From contig JAIPDA010000048.1 of NCBI GenBank assembly GCA_021737905.1, forward strand, positions 1 through 12,370: 12,370 bases of DNA. Reading direction: 5' to 3'. The notes under the pieces were generated by a model that searched no databases, was not told the origin of the DNA, and worked only from the letters and a program-made list of their open reading frames with translations. Positions 1 through 6,141 of the stretch are shown here, in pieces. Origin of the DNA: Rhodoferax sp. GTDB lineage: Bacteria; Pseudomonadota; Gammaproteobacteria; Burkholderiales; Burkholderiaceae_C. The translations under genes were made by a program, and so were the position numbers. Numbering within the stretch: position 1 is the stretch's first letter; every line of letters starts with the position of its first letter.

Positions 1-49
1 CTGCTTTGAGTTTTTCTGAACGGCGTTTGGTAATCGGTAAGGTCGTCAT
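1..49 (-). CDS. greA: Transcription elongation factor GreA, N-terminal fragment (runs off the window)
   Basis: Sixteen codons read from an ATG at 49-47, giving MTTLPITKRRSEKLKA before the window ends. The pattern 'PITKR..EKLK' matches the conserved beginning of GreA, which forms the tip-bearing N-terminal coiled coil. GreA enters the RNA polymerase secondary channel and stimulates cleavage of backtracked transcripts. The gene follows carB by 102 nt on the same strand, and carAB-greA is a familiar order in beta- and gammaproteobacteria, which supports the call from so few residues. A purine-rich stretch AGGGG lies at 65-61, about 11 nt before the start and inside a small hairpin. The C-terminal FKBP-like domain is outside the window, so integrity cannot be judged. 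Confidence 0.8.
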   Translation of the reverse strand, partial: MTTLPITKRRSEKLKA

Positions 50-64
50 GGGGATCTTGTCCCC
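50..64 (-). promoter_or_regulatory. Small hairpin covering the greA ribosome-binding site
   Basis: Read on the minus strand, GGGGA-CAAGA-TCCCC is a perfect 5-bp stem with a 5-nt loop. Its 3' arm abuts the greA ATG and its 5' arm contains the G-run that is the only plausible Shine-Dalgarno (AGGGG, 65-61). Folding would hide the ribosome-binding site. The pairing is directly visible; a regulatory role is inference. Confidence 0.45.
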
Positions 65-65
65 T

Positions 66-102
66 GCAAAAGCGAAGCCGCCGCCAGACAACTGGCGGCG
101 GC
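66..102 (-). terminator. GC-rich stem-loop between carB and greA (terminator-like or attenuator)
   Basis: GCCGCCGCCAG at 102-92 pairs perfectly with CTGGCGGCGGC at 87-77 on the minus strand. The stem is 11 bp, nearly all G-C, with a 4-nt loop TTGT. It is followed by TTCGCTTTTGC, a U-rich but interrupted tract that is weaker than a textbook terminator. On the plus strand there is no T-tract after the stem, so it is oriented for carB-to-greA transcription. Only 27 nt separate the stem from the greA ATG. Confidence 0.6.
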
Positions 103-151
103 GTATTGATGGACTTGAGTTTAATGCAATTGCCCGGGAGCCATAAAAACC

Positions 152-3100
152 TCAAATGAGCTGTGCATGCAGCTCTTGCAGCGAAACCACACCAAGGTTG
201 TCCATGTGCGCCATGCCCTGAACTGCAGCCTCGGCACCGGCAATGGTGGTGAAGGTGGTGACGCGGGCCAGCAAGGCCGAGGTGCGGATCTGCCGCGAAT
301 CGGCAATGGCGTTGCGGCGCTCTTCCACGGTGTTGATGACCAGCACGACCTCGTTGTTTTTGATCATGTCCACCACATGCGGACGGCCTTCCGTGACCTT
401 GTTGACCACGCCACAGGCAATGCCCGCGGCCTGAATAGCCGCGGCCGTGCCCTTGGTAGCAACCAGGTCAAACTTCATGTCCACCAGCGCCCGCGCCACG
501 GCCACAGCGCGTGTTTTGTCATTGTTTTTGACAGTGAGGAAAACTCGGCCGGACTGAGGCAAATTCGTACCGGCACCGAGCTGAGACTTGACAAAGGCTT
601 CGCCGAAGGTCTTGCCCACGCCCATGACTTCGCCGGTGGACTTCATCTCGGGGCCAAGGATGGTGTCTACGCCGGGAAACTTCACGAAGGGGAAGACGGC
701 TTCTTTGACGCTGAAGTAAGGCGGCGTGACTTCTTGGGTGAAGCCTTGTGCCGCCAGGGTCTGACCGACCATGCAACGTGCGGCCACCTTGGCCAATTGG
801 ATGCCTGTGGCCTTGCTGACGAAAGGCACGGTGCGGGATGCCCGGGGGTTGACTTCCAGCACATAGATCACGTCCTGGCCATCGATGTTCTGAATGGCGA
901 ACTGCACGTTCATCAAACCAACCACGTTCAGCGCCGCAGCCATGGCCGCGGTCTGACGCTTGATTTCATCGACCGTGGCAGCGCTGAGCGAATACGGCGG
1001 GAGGGAGCAGGCAGAGTCGCCGCTGTGCACGCCGGCTTGCTCAATGTGCTCCATCACGCCGCCGATCAGGGTTTTGCCGGCCACATCACGGATGCAGTCC
1101 ACATCGCACTCGATGGCGTCGTTCAAAAAACGGTCCAACAGCACTGGCGAGTCGTGGCTAACCTTGACGGCTTCGCGCATGTAACGCTCCAGGTCGCGCT
1201 GCTCGTGCACGATTTCCATGGCGCGACCGCCCAGCACATAGCTCGGGCGCACGACCAGCGGGTATCCGAGGGCGGAGGCCTTTTCAAGCGCCTCAGGTTC
1301 GGTACGGGCCGTCGCGTTAGGTGGCTGGCGCAGCTTGAGCTCGTGCAAGAGCTTTTGAAAGCGCTCACGGTCTTCGGCAGCGTCGATCATATCGGGCGAG
1401 GTGCCGATGATGGGCACGCCGTTGCGCTCGAGGTCGAGCGCCAGCTTCAAAGGCGTCTGGCCGCCGTACTGCACGATGACGCCGAAGGGCTTTTCTTTGT
1501 CGACGATCTCGAGCACGTCTTCGAGCGTCAGCGGCTCGAAGTACAGACGGTCGGAAGTGTCGTAGTCGGTGGACACGGTTTCGGGGTTGCAATTGACCAT
1601 GATGGTCTCGTAACCGTCTTCGCGCATGGCCAGTGCCGCGTGCACGCAGCAGTAGTCAAACTCGATGCCCTGGCCGATGCGGTTGGGACCGCCGCCCAGC
1701 ACCATGATCTTTTTCTTGTCGGTCGGTGCGGCTTCGCATTCGCTGCCTTCAGCCTCGTAGGTCGAGTACATGTAGGCGGTGTTGGTAGCGAACTCGGCCG
1801 CGCAGGTGTCCACCCGTTTGTAAACCGGCCGTACGCCGAGTGCCTTGCGTTTGTCGCGGATGGCGGTGTCGGTGGTCTTGAGCTGACGCGCCAGACGGCG
1901 GTCTGAAAAACCTTTTTGCTTGAGCGCGCGCAAAGTGGTCGCGTCCATCTGGTCCAGCGACATGGTTTCGAGCTCAAGCTCGATCTTGACGATCTGCTCG
2001 ATCTGCACCAGGAACCAGGGGTCGATCTTGGTCAGCGCAAACACCTCGTCCACGCTCATGCCCAGGGCAAAGGCATCACCAACGTACCAGATACGCTCGG
2101 GGCCGGGCGCGCCCAACTCTTTTTCAAGCACTTCGCGGTCTTGCGTCTTTTCGTTCATGCCGTCCACGCCAACTTCCAGGCCGCGCAAGGCTTTCTGAAA
2201 GGACTCCTGGAAGGTGCGACCCATGGCCATGACTTCGCCGACAGACTTCATCTGCGTGGTCAGGCGTGAATCTGCCGTCGGAAATTTTTCAAACGCAAAA
2301 CGCGGAATCTTGGTGACGACGTAATCAATGCTGGGCTCAAAGCTCGCCGGCGTAGCACCGCCGGTGATGTCGTTGCGCAATTCGTCGAGTGTGTAGCCGA
2401 TGGCCAGCTTGGCCGCGACCTTGGCGATCGGGAAACCCGTGGCCTTGGAAGCCAAGGCCGACGAACGCGAGACGCGTGGGTTCATCTCAATCACCACCAT
2501 GCGACCGTCCACCGGGTTGATGGAGAACTGCACATTCGAGCCACCCGTGTCCACGCCGATTTCACGCAGCACAGCCAGCGACGCATTGCGCAGGATCTGG
2601 TATTCCTTGTCAGTCAGCGTTTGCGCCGGTGCCACGGTGATGGAGTCACCAGTGTGCACACCCATGGGGTCCAGGTTTTCAATCGAGCAGACGATGATGC
2701 AGTTGTCGGCCTTGTCGCGCACGACTTCCATCTCGTACTCTTTCCAGCCGAGCAGTGACTCTTCAATCAACAACTCGTTGGTGGGCGAGGCTTCGAGACC
2801 GCGCTTGCAAATCGTCTCAAACTCTTCAGAGTTGTAGGCAATGCCGCCGCCGGTGCCGCCCAGGGTGAAGCTGGGGCGGATGACCGTGGGGAAACCCAGC
2901 GTTTTTTGCACGGTCCAGGCTTCATCCATGCTGTGTGCAATGCCGGAGCGCGCCGAACCCAGGCCGATCTTGGTCATCGCGTCCTTGAACTTGAGCCGGT
3001 CTTCGGCCTTGTCGATGGCCTCGGGCGTGGCGCCAATCAGTTCTACCTTGTATTTGTCGAGCACGCCGTGACGCCAGAGGTCCAGCGCGCAATTGAGCGC

Positions 3101-3382
3101 GGTCTGCCCGCCCATGGTCGGCAGGATCGCGTCGGGGCGTTCCTTGGCGATGATTTTCTCCACAGTCTGCCAGGTGATCGGCTCGATGTAGGTGACGTCG
3201 GCAGTCGCCGGGTCGGTCATGATGGTGGCGGGGTTGCTGTTGATCAGGATGACCTTGTAGCCCTCTTCGCGCAGGGCCTTGCAGGCTTGCACGCCGGAGT
3301 AGTCAAACTCGCAGGCCTGGCCAATGATGATGGGGCCGGCCCCGATGATGAGGACCGATTTGATGTCTGTGCGCTTGGGCAT
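152..3382 (-). CDS. carB: Carbamoyl-phosphate synthase large subunit (CarB)
   Basis: CarB uses ammonia from CarA, bicarbonate and two ATP to make carbamoyl phosphate for arginine and pyrimidine synthesis. The 1076-residue protein is close to the E. coli length (1073). Two homologous ATP-grasp halves are visible. The first (about 1-400) has Arg129, Arg169, the loop SFTLGGTGGG (171-180) and metal ligands Glu299/Asn301. The second (about 556-935) has RPSYVLGGR near 712-720 and Glu843/Asn845. An oligomerisation domain lies between them, and an MGS-like allosteric domain occupies about 936-1076. In that domain Lys956, Thr976, Thr979 and Lys995 match the E. coli UMP/IMP-site residues, while the expected ornithine-site Tyr is Thr1043. 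The ATG overlaps the carA TAA by one base (TAATG), with GGAG at 3393-3390 as Shine-Dalgarno, so translation is probably coupled. The gene is intact. Confidence 0.98.
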   Translation of the reverse strand: MPKRTDIKSVLIIGAGPIIIGQACEFDYSGVQACKALREEGYKVILINSNPATIMTDPATADVTYIEPITWQTVEKIIAKERPDAILPTMGGQTALNCALDLWRHGVLDKYKVELIGATPEAIDKAEDRLKFKDAMTKIGLGSARSGIAHSMDEAWTVQKTLGFPTVIRPSFTLGGTGGGIAYNSEEFETICKRGLEASPTNELLIEESLLGWKEYEMEVVRDKADNCIIVCSIENLDPMGVHTGDSITVAPAQTLTDKEYQILRNASLAVLREIGVDTGGSNVQFSINPVDGRMVVIEMNPRVSRSSALASKATGFPIAKVAAKLAIGYTLDELRNDITGGATPASFEPSIDYVVTKIPRFAFEKFPTADSRLTTQMKSVGEVMAMGRTFQESFQKALRGLEVGVDGMNEKTQDREVLEKELGAPGPERIWYVGDAFALGMSVDEVFALTKIDPWFLVQIEQIVKIELELETMSLDQMDATTLRALKQKGFSDRRLARQLKTTDTAIRDKRKALGVRPVYKRVDTCAAEFATNTAYMYSTYEAEGSECEAAPTDKKKIMVLGGGPNRIGQGIEFDYCCVHAALAMREDGYETIMVNCNPETVSTDYDTSDRLYFEPLTLEDVLEIVDKEKPFGVIVQYGGQTPLKLALDLERNGVPIIGTSPDMIDAAEDRERFQKLLHELKLRQPPNATARTEPEALEKASALGYPLVVRPSYVLGGRAMEIVHEQRDLERYMREAVKVSHDSPVLLDRFLNDAIECDVDCIRDVAGKTLIGGVMEHIEQAGVHSGDSACSLPPYSLSAATVDEIKRQTAAMAAALNVVGLMNVQFAIQNIDGQDVIYVLEVNPRASRTVPFVSKATGIQLAKVAARCMVGQTLAAQGFTQEVTPPYFSVKEAVFPFVKFPGVDTILGPEMKSTGEVMGVGKTFGEAFVKSQLGAGTNLPQSGRVFLTVKNNDKTRAVAVARALVDMKFDLVATKGTAAAIQAAGIACGVVNKVTEGRPHVVDMIKNNEVVLVINTVEERRNAIADSRQIRTSALLARVTTFTTIAGAEAAVQGMAHMDNLGVVSLQELHAQLI

Positions 3383-4566
3383 TATTGAACTCCGGCAGTC
3401 GGCTTTGCGGCCGCCATCAACGCGGTGAAGCGGTCGAACAGGTAGGCGATGTCATGGGGACCGGGCGAGGCTTCGGGGTGACCCTGAAAGCAAAACGCCG
3501 GCTTGTCGGTGCGGGCCAGGCCCTGCAGGGTGCCGTCAAACAGGCTGATGTGGGTGGCGCGCAGATTGGCGGGCAGCGATTTTTCATCCACCGCAAAACC
3601 GTGGTTCTGGCTGGTGATGCTGACGCGCTGGTTGTCCAGGTCTTTGACCGGGTGGTTGGCGCCGTGGTGACCGAACTTCATCTTGAAGGTCTTGGCACCG
3701 CTGGCCAGTGCCATGATCTGGTGCCCCAGGCAGATGCCGAAGGTCGGAATACCAGTCTCAATCAGTTCACGGGCTGCCTCAATCGCGTAGTCGCAGGGCT
3801 GCGGATCACCCGGGCCGTTGGACAAGAAGATGCCGTCCGGTTTGAGCTTGAGCACCTCGGCTGCCGAAGTCTGCGCCGGCACCACGGTGATGCGCGCACC
3901 CCGCTCGGCGAGCATGCGAAGAATGTTTTTCTTCACGCCAAAGTCGTAGGCAACCACATGAAACTTAGGCGCGCTTTGAACGCCATAGCCCGAGCCGAGC
4001 TTCCACTCAGTTTCAGTCCATGCATAAGATGTCTGAACAGACACCACTTTGGCCAGGTCTTGCCCGCTCATGCTGGGGGCGGCCTGCGCTGCAGCCACAG
4101 CCTTGGCGATCGCTGCGGGGCTGACAGACTCGCCAGCGGCCAGGGCCATGATGCAGCCATTTTGCGCACCGTGAGTTCGCAGGTGGCGGGTCAGTTGACG
4201 GGTGTCGAGGTTGGCAATCGCCACCGTGCCCTGGCTGACCAGGTACGCCGACAGCGACACCGTCTGGCGAAAGTTGGAGGCGATAAGGGGCAGGTCTTTG
4301 ATGATGAGGCCAGCGGCATAGACTTTGTCGGCTTCGACGTCTTCGAGATTGACGCCGTAGTTGCCGATGTGCGGGTACGTCAGGGTGACGATCTGCTGGC
4401 AGTAGCTGGGGTCCGTCAGGATTTCCTGGTAGCCGGACATGGCGGTGTTGAACACCACCTCGCCCGTGGTGGCACCAGGGGCGCCTATGGAATTGCCGAT
4501 AAAGACCGTGCCGTCTGCGAGCGCCAGGATGGCGGAAGGGTTGGTTCCCTGTAGAGACAAAAGCAC
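3382..4566 (-). CDS. carA: Carbamoyl-phosphate synthase small (glutaminase) subunit (CarA)
   Basis: CarA hydrolyses glutamine and channels ammonia to CarB. The 394-residue protein has the CarA-specific N-terminal domain (about 1-190), with TSS-type motifs such as GEVVFNTAMSGYQEILTDPS (35-54), and a class I glutamine amidotransferase domain. Nucleophile Cys279 sits in GICLGHQ, and the His363/Glu365 pair in GHPEASPGP completes the triad. The chosen start is GTG at 4566-4564, because GGAG (4576-4573) lies 6 nt before it and because CarA proteins usually begin near 'LLSLQGT'. The frame stays open upstream to another GTG at 4605, but that one lacks a Shine-Dalgarno and adds 13 atypical residues. 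The stop overlaps carB. The gene follows its own promoter and leader and is the first gene of carAB. Confidence 0.97.
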   Translation of the reverse strand: MLLSLQGTNPSAILALADGTVFIGNSIGAPGATTGEVVFNTAMSGYQEILTDPSYCQQIVTLTYPHIGNYGVNLEDVEADKVYAAGLIIKDLPLIASNFRQTVSLSAYLVSQGTVAIANLDTRQLTRHLRTHGAQNGCIMALAAGESVSPAAIAKAVAAAQAAPSMSGQDLAKVVSVQTSYAWTETEWKLGSGYGVQSAPKFHVVAYDFGVKKNILRMLAERGARITVVPAQTSAAEVLKLKPDGIFLSNGPGDPQPCDYAIEAARELIETGIPTFGICLGHQIMALASGAKTFKMKFGHHGANHPVKDLDNQRVSITSQNHGFAVDEKSLPANLRATHISLFDGTLQGLARTDKPAFCFQGHPEASPGPHDIAYLFDRFTALMAAAKPTAGVQ

Positions 4567-4692
4567 TGGGTTCTCCGTGTGGTTACGGTTCGCCCAAGCG
4601 TGCACAAAAAGGTCTGGTGAAAGACGCTGATTGACGGTTATTGGAAGGTTTTTGGCTTGACTTGGCGCTCGGGCGAAGCTGGATTAGAAAAG
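4567..4692 (-). promoter_or_regulatory. carA leader with long-range inverted repeat
   Basis: This is the roughly 125-nt untranslated leader between the predicted start site and the carA GTG. TTCGCCCGAGCG at 4677-4666 pairs with CGCTTGGGCGAA at 4600-4589. That gives 12 consecutive pairs, one of them G-U in RNA, enclosing 65 nt. The 3' arm ends 12 nt before the Shine-Dalgarno. A run of T follows CAGACC near 4611-4606, but no hairpin precedes it, so I do not see an intrinsic terminator. No riboswitch class that I know was recognised. The apparent structure suggests RNA-level control, which is inference. Confidence 0.5.
4573..4576 (-). promoter_or_regulatory. carA ribosome-binding site (decides the GTG start)
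   Basis: GGAG on the minus strand, 6 nt upstream of GTG 4566. It is the only Shine-Dalgarno-like sequence near the 5' end of carA and rules in favour of this GTG over the in-frame GTG at 4605. Confidence 0.75.
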
Positions 4693-4698
4693 CCCCTG

Positions 4699-4727
4699 AT
4701 TATAGCCGAGCCGGAGCCCGCATTCAG
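4699..4727 (-). promoter_or_regulatory. Probable sigma-70-type promoter of carAB
   Basis: A perfect -10 hexamer TATAAT lies at 4704-4699. At 17-bp spacing the -35 position reads CTGAAT (4727-4722), only 3 of 6 to consensus and overlapping the stop codon of the upstream methyltransferase gene. Initiation is expected about 7 nt downstream, in the G-run of TATAATCAGGGGC (about 4692). The perfect -10 in a GC-rich region, placed right before carA, makes the call reasonable. The weak -35 suggests either an activator or an extended context. Confidence 0.65.
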
Positions 4728-5527
4728 CTTCGCTGGGCCGCCGCCGCGCTCGCATAAAGGCAGATGGCGGCGGCTGCGCCCACGTTAAGCGACTCCTCGC
4801 CGCCCGGCTGGGCGATGCGTACCGACAAACGCGCCATGGCCGACAAGCCGGCACTGACGCCCTGCCCTTCATGACCCATGACCCAGGCGCAGGGTGAAGG
4901 CAGCTTCTGCTGATGTAAAAACGCGCCTTCATGCGAGCTGGTCACCACCAGCGGCACGGTCAAGGCTTGCAGGTCTTCGATCGCCAAGCCTTCGATCAGC
5001 TGCAGCCCGAAATGCGCGCCCATGCCGGCGCGCAGCACCTTGGGCGACCAGAGCGCTGCCGTGCCCTTCAAAGCCAGCACTTGCCTGAAACCAAAGGCAG
5101 CCGCGCTTCGCAAAATCGAGCCCACATTGCCAGCGTCCTGCACGCGGTCCAGAACCACCGATGCGGCGTCTGCCTGCACAGCTTGCGCGCTCGGTAAGGC
5201 CATCACAAAACCCATGGCGCCCGGTGACTCCAGGGCGCTGAATTCGGGCCACAGGGCATCGGCAATCACCAAGGTCTTGCCGGCGGCGGCAGACCACTGA
5301 GCCGGGGCCTGGGGCCAGAAAGATTCTGAAAAAACAGCTGCGTGCGGCGACCAGCCACGCGCCAAGGCGGCGCGGCACAAATGGTCACCTTCCAGCCAGA
5401 CCAGCCCTTCCTTGCGATAAGCCGTGCTTTCGTGGGCCAGCTTGTGCAAGGTCTTGATGATGGGGTTGCTGCGCGACGCGATGTGCGTGACGGCGCTGGT
5501 GCCGGCGGGGTCGTCATTGAGGCTCAT
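4724..5527 (-). CDS. SpoU/TrmH-family RNA 2'-O-ribose methyltransferase
   Basis: A 267-residue SPOUT-class enzyme that should transfer a methyl group from S-adenosylmethionine to a ribose 2'-OH in rRNA or tRNA; the exact site cannot be read from sequence. The N-terminal part (about 12-110) resembles the substrate-binding domain of RlmB/TsnR-type members. The C-terminal part holds the three trefoil-knot motifs. Motif 1 is LDRVQDAGNVGSILRSAAAFG across about 126-146 (Asn134, Arg140), motif 2 is MGHEGQG (217-223), and motif 3 is PGGEESLNVG (241-250). Motif 2 has His219 where many members have Asn (GNEGxG). The ATG overlaps the rnhB TGA by 4 nt (ATGA). The gene ends in the carA promoter. It could be RlmB-like, but I would not assign a symbol. 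Confidence 0.92.
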   Translation of the reverse strand: MSLNDDPAGTSAVTHIASRSNPIIKTLHKLAHESTAYRKEGLVWLEGDHLCRAALARGWSPHAAVFSESFWPQAPAQWSAAAGKTLVIADALWPEFSALESPGAMGFVMALPSAQAVQADAASVVLDRVQDAGNVGSILRSAAAFGFRQVLALKGTAALWSPKVLRAGMGAHFGLQLIEGLAIEDLQALTVPLVVTSSHEGAFLHQQKLPSPCAWVMGHEGQGVSAGLSAMARLSVRIAQPGGEESLNVGAAAAICLYASAAAAQRS

Positions 5528-6141
5528 CGCAGCACCTGCGCCACCGGCGAAAAAGTACGCCGGTGCTCGGGGCAGGCGCCATGCTGGCGCAGGGCAGCCA
5601 GGTGTTCAGCCGTGCCGTAACCCTTGTGCGATGCAAAGCCGTACTGCGGAAAGGCTTGGTCCATCTCCTGACACCAGCGGTCGCGCCAGACTTTGGCCAG
5701 GATGGAGGCCGCTGAAATGGCGGGCACCAAGGCGTCACCCCCGACAATCGCTTCGGCGACGATCACCAGCGTTGGAATGCGGTTGCCGTCCACCAGCACC
5801 TTGGCGGGTTTCAGGCGCAAACCTTCGACAGCGCGCTTCATGGCGAGCATGGTCGCCTGCAAGATATTGATCTCGTCGATTTCTGCCGCCGAGGCCTGCG
5901 CGATTGAAAAGCACAAAGCCTTGGCGCGGATTTCGTCATACAGCTTGTCCCGGCGCAAAGCCGTCAGTTTTTTGGAGTCGGCCAAACCCTTGATCGGGTG
6001 CAGATCGTCAAGGATCACAGCCGCCGCCACCACGGGGCCCATCAGGGGGCCGCGCCCGGCTTCGTCCACCCCGGCCACCAGACCGGGGACATCCCATACC
6101 AGGGGCGCTTGCTCAGCTTGCAAGAACTTTTTCGATCGCAT
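5524..6141 (-). CDS. rnhB: Ribonuclease HII
   Basis: RNase HII cleaves RNA in RNA-DNA hybrids and nicks at single ribonucleotides embedded in DNA. With the ATG at 6141 the product is 205 residues, typical for the family. The four acidic active-site residues are Asp26 and Glu27 (GVDEAGRGP), Asp118 (VLVDGN) and Asp136 (VGGDA). The GRG motif is 29-31, and the conserved Tyr175 (KGYGT) that reads the RNA-DNA junction is present. The start is uncertain. ATG 6141 overlaps the end of lpxB by 29 nt and has no clear Shine-Dalgarno; an upstream ATG at 6180 is also in frame and equally unsupported; non-ATG starts nearer the lpxB stop are possible. The stop overlaps the methyltransferase ATG. lpxB-rnhB adjacency is widespread in proteobacteria. 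Confidence 0.94.
   Translation of the reverse strand: MRSKKFLQAEQAPLVWDVPGLVAGVDEAGRGPLMGPVVAAAVILDDLHPIKGLADSKKLTALRRDKLYDEIRAKALCFSIAQASAAEIDEINILQATMLAMKRAVEGLRLKPAKVLVDGNRIPTLVIVAEAIVGGDALVPAISAASILAKVWRDRWCQEMDQAFPQYGFASHKGYGTAEHLAALRQHGACPEHRRTFSPVAQVLR

Noticed and set aside
101..129. Possible greA promoter (TTGCAT as -35) upstream of the hairpin
   Set aside because: At 15-17 nt spacing the -10 positions read CAATAC, AATACG or ATACGC, which match TATAAT poorly.
121..144. Seven-codon mini-frame (M-A-P-G-Q-L-H) after the carB stop, possible leader peptide for greA
   Set aside because: No Shine-Dalgarno, no run of regulatory codons, and no link to the hairpin other than proximity. It is also in frame with a longer shadow inside carB.
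167..1906. A 579-codon open frame on the plus strand opposite carB
   Set aside because: It is a mirror-frame shadow of carB in GC-rich DNA. The product is a low-complexity-like mix rich in His, Gly and Val with no recognisable domain, while the opposite strand encodes unmistakable CarB motifs.
625..2252. Near-identical DNA stretches around 625-650 and 2229-2252 (possible repeat)
   Set aside because: They encode the matching motifs MKSTGEVMG and MKSVGEVMA in the two halves of CarB and reflect the ancient internal duplication of this protein family, not a recent repeat.
3385..4554. A 389-codon open frame on the plus strand opposite carA
   Set aside because: It has the same explanation: it exactly shadows the carA frame, with no protein-family signal, no Shine-Dalgarno and atypical composition.
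4567..4605. Longer CarA starting at GTG 4605 (407 residues)
   Set aside because: There is no Shine-Dalgarno, the added residues are unlike CarA, and the start would overlap the 3' arm of the leader stem; GTG 4566 has GGAG at ideal spacing.
4606..4611. T5 run in the carA leader as an intrinsic terminator
   Set aside because: The preceding sequence (CACCAGACC) has no complementary partner nearby, so no stem precedes the run.
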